From Flavobacteriales bacterium (GTDB lineage Bacteria > Bacteroidota > Bacteroidia > Flavobacteriales_D > Crocinitomicaceae), in the NCBI GenBank assembly GCA_947453795.1, contig CANGIC010000004.1:1-41207 (forward strand): a DNA stretch of 41,207 nt, given 5' to 3'. The stretch's first letter is position 1. The number at the start of each line of letters is the position of its first letter. The notes beneath the pieces are model-generated. The model was not told the origin of the DNA. It saw only the letters and a program-made list of their open reading frames with translations, and searched no databases. Positions 1-9,773 of the stretch are shown here, one piece after another. A program made the position numbers and the translations under genes.

Positions 1-1
1 G

Positions 2-1207
2 TCAACCGAAGGCACCCACTTTTTTCACCTAAATGAATCAAATACGCTAATTCCTTGTGGATTTGTGGAGGGGAAATTCTCGTCTGCACAAGTCATCCAC
101 CGCGAATTTAAAACCTTTGGGAACTACGCCTACTCCATTTGTGATGAGGGCAATAGCTCCTTACAGATTATTGACTTGAGTTATTTACCCGACTCTGTGG
201 TTAAAGTTGCCGACCTGCAAGACGATCGATTTGGAAAAATACACAACCTCAGCATCGATACCACCAATGCTTTGCTATTTGCTTGTTTGGTCACACCAAT
301 TAGTAGTGGGATTCCATTATCCATGGTTCCCTTGCGCGTATTTTCATTGCAAGACCCTTTAAATCCCGTTTTACTTTGGGAAGGACCAGGAGACATTCCT
401 GAAGTACACGATTGCTATGTGCGAAACAACATTGCGATTTTGAATTGTGGCATGGATGGGCTTCGTGTATATGATTTCACGAATCCAAGCGCACCCATTT
501 ACAAAAGCAATCTCACCTTCTACCAAGACCAAGGGTACAACCACCAGGGGTGGCTTAGTCCCGACGGATTGACCTATGTATTTGCGGATGAAACCAATGG
601 AAAACGCATCAAGAAATGCAGTGTTTCAAGCAATTGTACCATAGAAGTAGACGGTTACTTCGGTACCAACTGGCAAAACGGGAGCGTTCCCCACAATTTG
701 ATGATTACCAATGAGTTTGCCTTTGTCGCACACTACAACGAAGGGCTTCGCATCTACGATATCCGAGCTACCTTTCCACGGGAAATAGCTTCCTACGACA
801 CCTACACTGCGGAGACAAACTTCAAGATGAATGGTGCTTGGGGGGTTTATTCCGAATATCCTTCACAACGCATTGTCGTGTCAGACCGTCAGCATGGTTT
901 ATTCCTTTTCCAATTCAATCGATCCCTTTTTGAGCATCCTTCCGATACTTCTTTTCTGGAGTATCCCAATCCTGTTCAACAAGGTGCGCCCATCATTTTG
1001 AGGACGCCAGGAGATCAGCTGTCTGAATTCTCAGTACAGGTATTCGACCAAATGGGACAATTGATTGTAGAGCAGACCGTTAGTAATGCAAGTTTCCTAG
1101 AAATGCTTTCGCCAACTACAGCGGGAATCTATTTCCTAAAAATAGCGTACATCAACTACCTGGGTGAATCAGCTTTTGCCGTTCGCATGCTTAGTGTGAC
1201 GAATTAA
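2..1207 (+). CDS. LVIVD / choice-of-anchor-B-like secreted protein with C-terminal T9SS type A-like sorting domain; 5' truncated by window edge
   Basis: Frame is open from base 2 upstream of the listed start at 65 (STEGTHFFHLNESNTLIPCGF...), so the start lies outside the window. Contains LVIVD-like repeats (LRVYDFTNPSAP, LRIYDI) and a C-terminal YPNPV...VFDQMGQLI...GIYFLKI module. Confidence 0.75.
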   Translation, partial: STEGTHFFHLNESNTLIPCGFVEGKFSSAQVIHREFKTFGNYAYSICDEGNSSLQIIDLSYLPDSVVKVADLQDDRFGKIHNLSIDTTNALLFACLVTPISSGIPLSMVPLRVFSLQDPLNPVLLWEGPGDIPEVHDCYVRNNIAILNCGMDGLRVYDFTNPSAPIYKSNLTFYQDQGYNHQGWLSPDGLTYVFADETNGKRIKKCSVSSNCTIEVDGYFGTNWQNGSVPHNLMITNEFAFVAHYNEGLRIYDIRATFPREIASYDTYTAETNFKMNGAWGVYSEYPSQRIVVSDRQHGLFLFQFNRSLFEHPSDTSFLEYPNPVQQGAPIILRTPGDQLSEFSVQVFDQMGQLIVEQTVSNASFLEMLSPTTAGIYFLKIAYINYLGESAFAVRMLSVTN

Positions 1208-1712
1208 ACAAGGTAGCAACCGCATCCATGATTAAATCCTGTTCAAATCCACGTGAACTTAAAAAGCGAATGATCTTTGCTTTCCGTTTCCACACATCCT
1301 TTTCGCGTTCTGTTTCACGAAATTTACGCGCTGCCAAAGATGTAATGGTTTGCGCGTAGGCATCCAAGTCCATCGAAAGGATTGCATTTTTAATGAGCTC
1401 CTCATTGATTTTACGCATGCGGAGCTCCATTCGAATGCGGATTCGTCCCCACTGATTGAATCGAAATTTACCCGACACAAAAGAGTGCGCGAAGCGAACA
1501 TCGTCTAAAAACTGACTGGAGCGCAAATGCTTCAAGAGTTCATCCGACTGTTTTTCCGTTAAAACGTATTCCAGCATTTTCTTTTCCACCTCGGAAGTAC
1601 AGCGGTCCCTGTAGGCGCAATACGCTTCCATTCGGACCATGATTTCCGGGAAAGTAAAGGTTGATTTATCCTTTGGTTCAGAGCGAGATTTCCTCATTCT
1701 GCTTATCCACAA
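1191..1712 (-). CDS. recX: Regulatory protein RecX family
   Basis: AYCAYRDRCTSEVEKKML...LRSSQFLDDVRFAHSFVSGKFRFNQWGRIRIRMELRMRKI is the typical RecX helical repeat pattern. Confidence 0.8.
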   Translation of the reverse strand: MWISRMRKSRSEPKDKSTFTFPEIMVRMEAYCAYRDRCTSEVEKKMLEYVLTEKQSDELLKHLRSSQFLDDVRFAHSFVSGKFRFNQWGRIRIRMELRMRKINEELIKNAILSMDLDAYAQTITSLAARKFRETEREKDVWKRKAKIIRFLSSRGFEQDLIMDAVATLFNSSH

Positions 1713-3225
1713 AAGTGTATTGGAGCAAGTGATTGTTGGTCACACCGCGCACAGGAATCCACTTCTTGTAGGCAAAGAACCATTTCATCTGACGCGAGAA
1801 CAAACCTTTTTTGAAATAGGCCTCCAAGTAAGGATGAACATGCAAGGTCACATGCGGCACTTTTCGGTCGGAAATCAAGTACTTCAAGTTCGATTCAATC
1901 TCTTCGGCGAATAAAATACTTGCTTGAACCTCACCCGTTCCATTGCATGTTGGGCATTTTTCAGACGTTTTGATATCCGTTTCTGGACGCACACGTTGAC
2001 GAGTAATTTCAATCACACCAAATTTTGATGGAGGAAGGATGTTGTGCTTCGCACGATCAGATAGCATGAGTGCTTTCAACTTGTCGAACAGCGCTTTATT
2101 GTTCTCTCGATCGTGCATGTCAATGAAGTCGATGCAGATGATTCCGCCCATGTCTCTCAATTGAAGGACACGCGCAATTTCTTCAGCAGCTTCTAGATTG
2201 GTAAGCTTTGCATTGTTTTCTTGACCTTCCGCACCTTTTCTGTTTCCGCTATTGACATCAATCACGTGCATGGCCTCCGTGTGTTCGATGATGAGGTACC
2301 CTCCACTTGGCAATGGTACTTTCTTACCGAACAGCGCTTTGATCTGCTTGTTGATTCCAAAACGTTCAAAAATGTTGATTTTTCCGTCGTGAAGGCGTAG
2401 TATTTTCTCGCGACCGGGCGCTATTCCCGCCACATATTCCTTCAAATCTCCAAAGAGCTTTTCGTCGTTGACATGAATATTGGTAAAATCAGCATTCAAC
2501 AAATCCCTAAGGATGGAAGAAGTTTTATTGATTTCGCCCAAGACCCTGCGCGGAGGAGTTGCATCTTTCAGTGTTGCATGCATGGTTTTCCACTTCTCGA
2601 GCAAGTTTTTCAAATCTTGATCGAGTTGTTCCACCTTTTTATTTTCCGCAACGGTACGAATAATTACCCCGAAATTTTTCGGTTTAATTGATTCCATTAG
2701 ATCTTTTAAACGATCTTTTTCTTCTGCTTCTTTGATTTTCTGCGACACAGAAATTTTATCCGAAAAAGGCACAAGTACTAAGTACCTTCCAGCAAGTGTA
2801 ATTTCCGCACAGAGGCGCGGTCCTTTACTTGAGATCGGTTCCTTGGCGACTTGGACAAGAATCGGTTGAGAGGAGGAAATGATTTGATCAATTTTTCCAT
2901 CCTTTGGAATGTCTTTTTCTCCTTTAAAATAAAGTAGATCAGAGACATTCTGCTTGCCATGCAAGGTGTCTTTTGTAAATTTATTGAGCGAGCTGAATTG
3001 GGGACCTAAATCAAGGTAATGCAAGAATGCATCCTTTTCGTATCCGACATCAACAAACGCCGCGTTGAGACTGGGAACAACCTTTCTTACCTTACCTAGG
3101 TATATATCGCCTACTGCGAAATCGGTATTTCCCTGTTCTTCGTGTAATTCAATAAGCTTACCGTCCCGTAACAAAGCAAGCCAAATGCCTCCAGGTCGGG
3201 CATCGACTACCAGTTCTAAACTCAC
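1678..3225 (-). CDS. rng: Rne/Rng family ribonuclease (RNase G-like)
   Basis: S1-like N-terminus (VGDIYLGKVRKVVPSLNAAFVDVGYEKDAFLHYLDL), catalytic region GGIICIDFIDM, zinc motif CPTCNGTG. Confidence 0.92.
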   Translation of the reverse strand: MSLELVVDARPGGIWLALLRDGKLIELHEEQGNTDFAVGDIYLGKVRKVVPSLNAAFVDVGYEKDAFLHYLDLGPQFSSLNKFTKDTLHGKQNVSDLLYFKGEKDIPKDGKIDQIISSSQPILVQVAKEPISSKGPRLCAEITLAGRYLVLVPFSDKISVSQKIKEAEEKDRLKDLMESIKPKNFGVIIRTVAENKKVEQLDQDLKNLLEKWKTMHATLKDATPPRRVLGEINKTSSILRDLLNADFTNIHVNDEKLFGDLKEYVAGIAPGREKILRLHDGKINIFERFGINKQIKALFGKKVPLPSGGYLIIEHTEAMHVIDVNSGNRKGAEGQENNAKLTNLEAAEEIARVLQLRDMGGIICIDFIDMHDRENNKALFDKLKALMLSDRAKHNILPPSKFGVIEITRQRVRPETDIKTSEKCPTCNGTGEVQASILFAEEIESNLKYLISDRKVPHVTLHVHPYLEAYFKKGLFSRQMKWFFAYKKWIPVRGVTNNHLLQYTFVDKQNEEISL

Positions 3226-3254
3226 GAAAGCTGATTTTAAGTGAATGAAATAGG

Positions 3255-3282
3255 AAAAACTTAGCGGGTACTTCCCGCTAAG
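3255..3282 (-). terminator. Rho-independent terminator downstream of the 29-aa gene
   Basis: Inverted repeat CTTAGCGGG-tactt-CCCGCTAAG, followed on the minus strand by TTTTT. Confidence 0.75.
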
Positions 3283-3314
3283 CTCCTAAAAAAATATGAA
3301 GTGTGTAACCGGTG

Positions 3315-3404
3315 TTACTTCTTCTTGTGACGATTCTTCCGCAATCTTTTCTTGCGCTTGTGCGTCGCCATCTTATGTCTTTTTCTCTTTTTACCGCTTG
3401 GCAT
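3315..3404 (-). CDS. 29-aa AURKAIP1/COX24-like small basic protein (bS22/mS38-like ribosomal protein candidate)
   Basis: Minus-strand ORF MPSGKKRKRHKMATHKRKKRLRKNRHKKK*, below the size cut of the supplied track. Lies between terminators, between rng and hup. Confidence 0.85.
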   Translation of the reverse strand: MPSGKKRKRHKMATHKRKKRLRKNRHKKK

Positions 3405-3455
3405 AATCTTATATTTAAGTTACTATATTCGAGTGTGTTCGGTGTCTTTCTACTT

Positions 3456-3488
3456 AAAAAAAACACTCCCGCTGTTAAAACGGGAGTG
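3456..3488 (-). terminator. Rho-independent terminator of the HU gene
   Basis: CACTCCCG-ctgttaaaa-CGGGAGTG, followed on the minus strand by T8. Confidence 0.85.
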
Positions 3489-3539
3489 CAAAGATAAGGA
3501 ATTCATCCGAATTTCAAACAACTCGGACAAAGAACATTT

Positions 3540-3830
3540 TTATTTCACAACAACTTTATTCTTCACTTCATCCACAAAAGTTTTTGCTGGCTTAAACGAA
3601 GGGATATTGTGTGCAGGAATAATGATCGTGGTATTTTTCGAAATGTTACGTCCAGTTTTTTCAGCGCGCTCCTTAACGATGAAGCTACCGAATCCTCTCA
3701 AGTACACATTTTGACCATCTGCTAATGATGATTTAATGGATGTCATAAACGCTTCCACAGCTTTCAACGCCTCTGCTCTTTCAAGCCCAGTTGTGTCAGC
3801 AATATCCGCTACGATGTCTGCTTTAGTCAT
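3540..3830 (-). CDS. HU family DNA-binding protein
   Basis: MTKADIVADIADTTGLERAEALKAVEAFMTSIKSSLADGQNVYLRGFGSFIVKERAEKTGRNI: full-length HU/IHF fold sequence. Confidence 0.93.
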   Translation of the reverse strand: MTKADIVADIADTTGLERAEALKAVEAFMTSIKSSLADGQNVYLRGFGSFIVKERAEKTGRNISKNTTIIIPAHNIPSFKPAKTFVDEVKNKVVVK

Positions 3831-3877
3831 GTTGTTTAGTATTAGTTTTTATTTTTTGGTTTATTGCAGTATGGCTA

Positions 3878-3885
3878 CAAATGTA
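3878..3885 (-). promoter_or_regulatory. Candidate -7 box (TACATTTG) for the HU gene
   Basis: Plus-strand CAAATGTA is minus-strand TACATTTG, matching the Bacteroidota TAnnTTTG element, upstream of the HU start. Confidence 0.5.
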
Positions 3886-3901
3886 GGTTACTTAAAGTTG
3901 A

Positions 3902-3909
3902 TACCTTTG
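3902..3909 (+). promoter_or_regulatory. Candidate -7 box (TACCTTTG) for mutY
   Basis: Exact TAnnTTTG match 34 bp upstream of the mutY ATG at 3944. Confidence 0.5.
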
Positions 3910-3943
3910 CATTTCAAGCTGTAATTTTTCTATTTTTCCCTCA

Positions 3944-4966
3944 ATGAGTGAATTTCATCTACTAATAGCCGATTGGTATAGACAAACGAAAAGAGATTTG
4001 CCGTGGCGAAATACAAATGACCCCTATTTTATTTGGTTATCAGAGGTGATTTTGCAACAAACGCGTGTCGATCAAGGTATTCCCTACTACTACCGCTTCA
4101 TTGAACACTTTCCCCATGTCGACGATCTTGCCGCTGCAGATTTGCAAAGTGTCCTCAATCTTTGGCAAGGATTGGGTTATTACAGCAGGGCACGAAACCT
4201 GCATCAAACGGCAAAATTCATTTCCTCAGAACTCAACGGTGTTTTCCCAGCATCATACGCTGAACTCCTAACACTCAAAGGTATAGGTCCATACACCGCC
4301 GCAGCCGTTGCCTCCTTTGCATTCAATGAAAATGTGCCTGTAGTCGATGGCAATGTGTACCGTGTACTTGCTCGGCATTTTGACATTGACACGCCTATAA
4401 ATTCGACAGCAGGCGCAAAACTTTTTAAATCATTGGCCGAAAACCTGATCCACCCGAAGCATCCCGCTTTGCACAACCAGGCCATTATGGAGTTTGGCGC
4501 CCTTCAATGCACCCCTAAAAACCCGAAATGCAGCACTTGCGTTTTACAGGGGAGTTGTCTCGCATTTGCCAACAAAACCGTTCAAGAACGTCCAGTAAAA
4601 ACAAAAAAACAAACCGTAAGAAATCGCTTTTTTCATTACCTCGTTTTTCATGTAAATGCACACACCTACATACAGCAGCGTAAAGGCCGTGACATTTGGG
4701 AAGAACTTTTTCAATTTCCCTTGATTGAAACAGAAAACGATAGTCCACTCACCGAAATTCCTTGGGCACAAATGAACCAGGTTCTTGAAATCTCGGCTCC
4801 TATAACTCACCTGCTTTCGCACCAGCGTATCAGTGCTCGTTTTTACCACATCCATAGTTCAGAAGTTAAGCCCGAAACAGATTGGATCTTGATACAAAAC
4901 GCAGCGCTTCAAGATTTCCCTATTCCCCGTCTGATCGATAAATACCTCGAGAGGCATTCACTGTGA
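3944..4966 (+). CDS. mutY: A/G-specific adenine glycosylase
   Basis: WYRQTKRDLPWRNTNDPYFIWLSEVILQQTRVDQGIPYYYRF; HhH LKGIGPYTAAAVASFAF; FeS cluster motif CTPKNPKCSTCVLQGSC. Confidence 0.95.
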   Translation: MSEFHLLIADWYRQTKRDLPWRNTNDPYFIWLSEVILQQTRVDQGIPYYYRFIEHFPHVDDLAAADLQSVLNLWQGLGYYSRARNLHQTAKFISSELNGVFPASYAELLTLKGIGPYTAAAVASFAFNENVPVVDGNVYRVLARHFDIDTPINSTAGAKLFKSLAENLIHPKHPALHNQAIMEFGALQCTPKNPKCSTCVLQGSCLAFANKTVQERPVKTKKQTVRNRFFHYLVFHVNAHTYIQQRKGRDIWEELFQFPLIETENDSPLTEIPWAQMNQVLEISAPITHLLSHQRISARFYHIHSSEVKPETDWILIQNAALQDFPIPRLIDKYLERHSL

Positions 4967-5028
4967 AGAAGAACATAACGCTGTGTTGAATTATTCTTTA
5001 GACGCCAAAAAACTCTCATTGAATAATG

Positions 5029-5036
5029 TATATTTG
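5029..5036 (+). promoter_or_regulatory. Candidate -7 box (TATATTTG) for ssb
   Basis: Exact TAnnTTTG match 18 bp upstream of the ssb ATG at 5055. Confidence 0.5.
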
Positions 5037-5054
5037 TGACTCAAAGCAAATTTT

Positions 5055-5510
5055 ATGGCTGGAAGTGTAAATAAAGTGATTTTAATTGGCAATGTGGGTA
5101 AGGATCCAGAGATTCACCGCTTGCAAAACGGAACCTTGAAGGCCACCTTTTCTATGGCCACATCTGAAACATACACCGACAAAGAAACCGGCGAGAAAAA
5201 GGAAAGTACCGATTGGCACGATATCGTATTGTGGCGACGTTTGGCCGAAATCACCGAAAAATATGTAAAAAAGGGGTATAAAATATATGTTGAAGGCAAA
5301 CTAAAAAAGAGGACCTATCAGGACAAAGAAGGCAATACTCGTTATGCCTTGGACATAGTTGCCGATGAGATGACCATACTTTCTAAGCCCGACAATGCGC
5401 ATACACATTCAAGTCAAGCACCTTATTCATCGGAAGGAACACCTCCTCAACTTCCTCCAATGAATGGCAACTCAACGCAAGAAGATCCCGGTGAAATTCT
5501 GCCTTTTTAA
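5055..5510 (+). CDS. ssb: Single-stranded DNA-binding protein
   Basis: SVNKVILIGNVGKDPEIHRLQNGTLKATFSMATSETY, acidic C-terminal tip DPGEILPF. Confidence 0.95.
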   Translation: MAGSVNKVILIGNVGKDPEIHRLQNGTLKATFSMATSETYTDKETGEKKESTDWHDIVLWRRLAEITEKYVKKGYKIYVEGKLKKRTYQDKEGNTRYALDIVADEMTILSKPDNAHTHSSQAPYSSEGTPPQLPPMNGNSTQEDPGEILPF

Positions 5511-5572
5511 TTGATTTTTCTACCCCCAATGAATACCACAGCACATTGGCAACTATACCTTATTAATATACA

Positions 5573-6841
5573 ATGATTTACCTACTTATAATTATCATTG
5601 TATTGCTTTGCTTTTCCGCACTGGCCTCAGGTTCCGAAAGCGCCTTTTTCTCACTCAGTCCAACTGAAAAGGAAGCGCTGCGGCAAGATGAAAGTAAATC
5701 TTCAAAAATTGCCTTGGAATTGCTCGATGATCCAAAGGAGATCTTGGCGACCTTGTTGATTGCCAACAACTTCGTCAATATCGGGATTGTCATCATCTCG
5801 ACAGCACTTTTAAACGACTTCTTTCCAAATACCGGCACTAATCCAACAATTCGCTTTCTAGTTGAAGTCGTTGGCATTACCCTCACCATTTTGTTGTTTG
5901 GAGAAGTTGTGCCTAAAATTTATTCCACCAAAAACGCGTTGTTCATGGCGCGAACTATGGCGCTACCCATCAATTTCATCCGCAGACTCCCTCCAATTTC
6001 ATGGTTAAAATGGCTTTTGGTCAACGGGACGAAAATCATTCAAAAGCGTGCAAGAAAGCACGGCATCAACATCTCATCGGATGAACTCGAGCAAGCCATT
6101 GCGTTGACAAAAGAGGAGCATACCAGCGAAGAAGAACACAAGATCTTGGAAGGCATCATCCGTTTTGGCAGCACTGAATGTTGTCAAATCATGTGTCCAC
6201 GACTCGATATCGTTGCCTTAAAAGAAACACAGTCCTTTGGAGAAGTGCTTCAGGTAATCCAAGACAACGGGTATTCTAGGGTGCCTGTCTACCGCGATTC
6301 TGTTGACAATGTCATCGGCATTTTATACATCAAGGACTTGCTTCCCCATTTGGACAAACCCGAAGATTTTGCATGGATTACACTTTTACGCAAACCGATG
6401 TTTGTTCCAGAGAACAAAAAAATCGATGACTTGCTGAAGGATTTTCAAGAGATGAAAATGCACATGGCCATTGTTGTAGATGAATATGGAGGGGCCAGTG
6501 GCATTATCACCTTGGACGATATCTTAGAGGAAATTGTGGGTGACATTACCGACGAGTACGATGTGGCCGATGTCGTTTATACTAAAATAGATGACAACAC
6601 CTATCTGTTTGAAGGGCGAACCTCCTTGGTTGATTTCTATAAAGTAATGGATATTGACGGAAGAGAATTCGATGGCTTAAAGGGTGAATCTGAAACCTTG
6701 GGTGGATTTATCGTTGAGAATGCTGGGCGGATTTTGCGCAACAATGAATTTATAACCGTCGGGCCAATTAAGCTTGTGGTAGATTCCTCCGATAAACGCC
6801 GCATTAAATTGGTTAAAGCCGTTGTTTCTAAAGAAGATTGA
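5573..6841 (+). CDS. gldE: Gliding motility-associated protein GldE (CNNM/CBS/CorC family)
   Basis: CNNM N-terminus, CBS pair (CPRLDIVAL...VPVYRDSVDNVIGILYIKDLL; MHMAIVVDEYGGASGIITLDDILEEIVGDI), CorC_HlyC C-terminus; ssb-gldE-gldD order. Confidence 0.85.
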   Translation: MIYLLIIIIVLLCFSALASGSESAFFSLSPTEKEALRQDESKSSKIALELLDDPKEILATLLIANNFVNIGIVIISTALLNDFFPNTGTNPTIRFLVEVVGITLTILLFGEVVPKIYSTKNALFMARTMALPINFIRRLPPISWLKWLLVNGTKIIQKRARKHGINISSDELEQAIALTKEEHTSEEEHKILEGIIRFGSTECCQIMCPRLDIVALKETQSFGEVLQVIQDNGYSRVPVYRDSVDNVIGILYIKDLLPHLDKPEDFAWITLLRKPMFVPENKKIDDLLKDFQEMKMHMAIVVDEYGGASGIITLDDILEEIVGDITDEYDVADVVYTKIDDNTYLFEGRTSLVDFYKVMDIDGREFDGLKGESETLGGFIVENAGRILRNNEFITVGPIKLVVDSSDKRRIKLVKAVVSKED

Positions 6842-6842
6842 C

Positions 6843-7421
6843 ATGAAAGTATTCGCAATAATCACCATCGTCATGCTCGTTGTTTCCTCCTGTGGAGATG
6901 AGTTGCTAATTCCGAAGCCCCCGACCTACTTGCGCTTAGACCTCCCCGCACATGAATATGTGCATTACACCAGTGCGTGTGGCTATCATTTTGACATTTC
7001 CAAGCAATATGAAGTAAACGATGTTGCGGCACAGCCCGGTCAAAGCGACTTCACGTGCCACAAAGATATTGACCTTGGTCCTTTAAACGGAACAATCCAT
7101 TTCTCCTATATCACTATGCAAGAGCCACTTGCAAAATATGTGAATTTTGCCAACGACAAGGTAGAGGAACACAAACTCAAAGCAACGGCCATAAACGATT
7201 CCAATATTATCCGTTCTGATGCCCGGGTGTTTGGGACTGTTTTTGAACTTCAAGGAGACGTTGCTTCCCCTTTTCAATTTTACTTGACCGATTCAACGAC
7301 CACCTTTGTAAGTGGCGTTGTCTATTTCAATTCCCGCCCTAATTACGATTCACTGCGTCCAAGTTTGAACTATTTGAAGACAGACTTGCTTCGCCTCATC
7401 AATACCTTTGAATGGAAATGA
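6843..7421 (+). CDS. gldD: Gliding motility lipoprotein GldD
   Basis: Lipobox VVSSC; PPTYLRLDLPAHEYVHYTSACGYHFDISKQY is GldD-like; directly downstream of gldE. ATG at 6843 preferred over the listed 6822. Confidence 0.85.
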   Translation: MKVFAIITIVMLVVSSCGDELLIPKPPTYLRLDLPAHEYVHYTSACGYHFDISKQYEVNDVAAQPGQSDFTCHKDIDLGPLNGTIHFSYITMQEPLAKYVNFANDKVEEHKLKATAINDSNIIRSDARVFGTVFELQGDVASPFQFYLTDSTTTFVSGVVYFNSRPNYDSLRPSLNYLKTDLLRLINTFEWK

Positions 7422-7921
7422 GTGTCATAAGCATTGCCATTGGAAGTAACCAGGGCAATCGTGAACTTCATATTGGCCAAGCCCTTGAAAGCATTAGCAA
7501 TCAAATTGGGATGCTTCAACAGTGTTCTCCTTTCTATGAAAACAAGGCACAGGGTTTTGATACGCAGGAATTGTTTTTGAACGGATGTATTGCTGTCGAA
7601 ACCAAATTGGATGCACACCAAGTAATGGCTGTCCTCAAAGAGATCGAAAGTCAACTTGGGCGCTTGAAAGGTGATGGCCAGGGTTACACTTCACGCCCCA
7701 TTGACTTGGACATCATTCTTTTTGAAAACAGTATTATTCAGCAGCAGGATTTACACATTCCCCACCCCCGATTTCGCGAGAGAATCTTCGTTTTAAAACC
7801 ACTCTCTGACATACAACCACATGCAATTGACCCAATTAGTTCAAAATCGATCAGTGAATTGCTATCTGATTGCACCGATAAAAGTGTATTAACTTTGCAT
7901 GAATTAAAAGATTATCATTAA
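7412..7921 (+). CDS. folK: 2-amino-4-hydroxy-6-hydroxymethyldihydropteridine diphosphokinase
   Basis: IAIGSNQGNRELHIGQAL; GQGYTSRPIDLDIILFENSIIQQQDLHIPHPRFRERIFVLKPL. Confidence 0.95.
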   Translation: MEMSVISIAIGSNQGNRELHIGQALESISNQIGMLQQCSPFYENKAQGFDTQELFLNGCIAVETKLDAHQVMAVLKEIESQLGRLKGDGQGYTSRPIDLDIILFENSIIQQQDLHIPHPRFRERIFVLKPLSDIQPHAIDPISSKSISELLSDCTDKSVLTLHELKDYH

Positions 7922-8003
7922 TATTTATGTGCTACAAATTATACAACATCAATTATATTGCGTAATATTGTCGCGAATTTTAGTAAAGAACAAATAAAAT
8001 ACT

Positions 8004-9704
8004 ATGAAAAATCAAAGCATTAAAGTCTTGGCTTTCGCGGTGGTTGCAGGTAGCCTACTATCGAGCTGTGACCTATTGAAAGACCTTCAATACAAAGTAA
8101 CGCCAAGCCCACTTGAAATGCACGGGGATTCTGTCCGCGTGAGAGTTGAGGTAACTTTCCCGGAAAAAGGGATTAAGAAAAAAGCAAGTGCTGAAATTAC
8201 GCCAATGCTCGGAACAACAGCATTGAAAACGGTGACTGTTCTCGGTGAAAAAGCAACTGGAAACGGTTCTGTTATTCAATACAAGCCAGGCGGAAAAATG
8301 GTATACGAAGATGTTACCGTTTACAAAGCAGACATGGAAAATGCTGATTTGAAAGTTACAGGTAAAGTATACAAAGGAGGTAAAGAAAAAGCGGGGGCAT
8401 TTACAGACACGAAAATTGCTGATGCAACGATCATTACTCCATATTTAGTAAACAAAGATTTCAAGGTAATCTTCGCGAAAGACGAATTTAAGCGTGTTAC
8501 ACCTGAAACGTTTGTTTCTCAATTGAACTATGACAAAGGAAAATCTTTGGTGAAAGCTACGGAGTTGAAAGAGAAAGACATCACTGACTACGCTGCTTGG
8601 TTGGCTGCTGCGCAAGCAAATGCGCGCATCGCCATCAAAACAATTGACGTTGTAGGTTACGCTTCACCAGAAGGGGAAGAAGACAAAAACAACTCATTGT
8701 CTACGGAACGTGCTGAAGCTGGTAAAAAAGCAATGATGGAACTTGCGAAGAAAGCAAAGAACACAGCTGCTCAAGGTGAAGTATATGTATTGGCTGGAAA
8801 AGGAGAAGATTTCAACGGATTCAAGAAAGAGTTGAGTACATCAACAATGAACGAAGACGAAAAGAACTTGGTAATCCGTGTTCTTGAAATGCAAGCAGAT
8901 CCAGCTCAACGCGAGACTGAAATGCGCAACATGGGTAAAACATTTACTTACCTTGACAAAAACATCTTCCCTAAATTGAGAAGAAGTGAAGTTATCGTTA
9001 ACTACGACCTTACTGGTTATACCGATGAAGAATTGAAAGCGCTTGCTGCTTCAACTCCAGATTCTTTGAACCTTGAAGAGTTGTTGTTCACGGCAACTTT
9101 GGTAAAAGACATGAACCAGAAGTTAGCGATCTACAACGTAGCTTGTAAAAACTATCCAAATGACAACCGCGCATTCAACAATGCAGGAGCTGTATTGTAC
9201 ATGCAAAACAAAATGGATGAGGCAAAAGCGAAGTTTGAGAAAGCAAACAGCATCAAAGACAACGCGATTTCTAAAAACAACTTGGCTGCAATCGCTGGTG
9301 TGAAAGGTGACCGAGTTAAAGCAAAACAATTGCTTGGACAAGCGAAAGGTGCTGGAGCTGAAGTGAACTACAACATGGGGATTATTCACATCCAAAATGG
9401 AAACTATGCAGATGCAGTTTCTAGCTTTGGATCTGACAAATCATTCAACGCGGCACTAGCTCAATTGTTGAACGGTAACGCAGATGGTGCAATGAAAGGT
9501 ATTGATGCTTCAGCAGACAAAGATTCTGCTCAAGGATATTACTTGAAAGCTGTTGCTGCTGCACGTGCAAACAATGCAGACTTAGCGGCAAGCAACCTGA
9601 AAAATGCAATCGCGAAAGACGGTTCAATGAAAGGTAAAGCGGCAAACGATCGTGAATTCTTGAAATTCGCTGACAACGCAGCATTTATGGCAGTGGTGAA
9701 ATAA
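8004..9704 (+). CDS. Lipoprotein with OmpA-like segment and C-terminal TPR repeats
   Basis: Lipobox LLSSC; OmpA-like IKTIDVVGYASPEGEEDKNNSLSTERAEAGKKAM; TPR-like NDNRAFNNAGAVLYMQNKMDEAKAKFEKANSI. Confidence 0.7.
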   Translation: MKNQSIKVLAFAVVAGSLLSSCDLLKDLQYKVTPSPLEMHGDSVRVRVEVTFPEKGIKKKASAEITPMLGTTALKTVTVLGEKATGNGSVIQYKPGGKMVYEDVTVYKADMENADLKVTGKVYKGGKEKAGAFTDTKIADATIITPYLVNKDFKVIFAKDEFKRVTPETFVSQLNYDKGKSLVKATELKEKDITDYAAWLAAAQANARIAIKTIDVVGYASPEGEEDKNNSLSTERAEAGKKAMMELAKKAKNTAAQGEVYVLAGKGEDFNGFKKELSTSTMNEDEKNLVIRVLEMQADPAQRETEMRNMGKTFTYLDKNIFPKLRRSEVIVNYDLTGYTDEELKALAASTPDSLNLEELLFTATLVKDMNQKLAIYNVACKNYPNDNRAFNNAGAVLYMQNKMDEAKAKFEKANSIKDNAISKNNLAAIAGVKGDRVKAKQLLGQAKGAGAEVNYNMGIIHIQNGNYADAVSSFGSDKSFNAALAQLLNGNADGAMKGIDASADKDSAQGYYLKAVAAARANNADLAASNLKNAIAKDGSMKGKAANDREFLKFADNAAFMAVVK

Positions 9705-9728
9705 TCCACACCAAAAAAATAGAGAAAG

Positions 9729-9757
9729 AATCCCGCTGTTATGGCGGGATTTTTTTT
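9729..9757 (+). terminator. Rho-independent terminator of the TPR lipoprotein gene
   Basis: AATCCCGC-tgttatg-GCGGGATT followed by a T-run. Confidence 0.9.
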
Positions 9758-9773
9758 GGTCCTAACTTTCGGA

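Noticed and set aside
3352-3714. 120-aa plus-strand ORF
   Set aside because: Runs antisense across the 29-aa gene, the hup terminator and hup, and is hydrophobic by chance.
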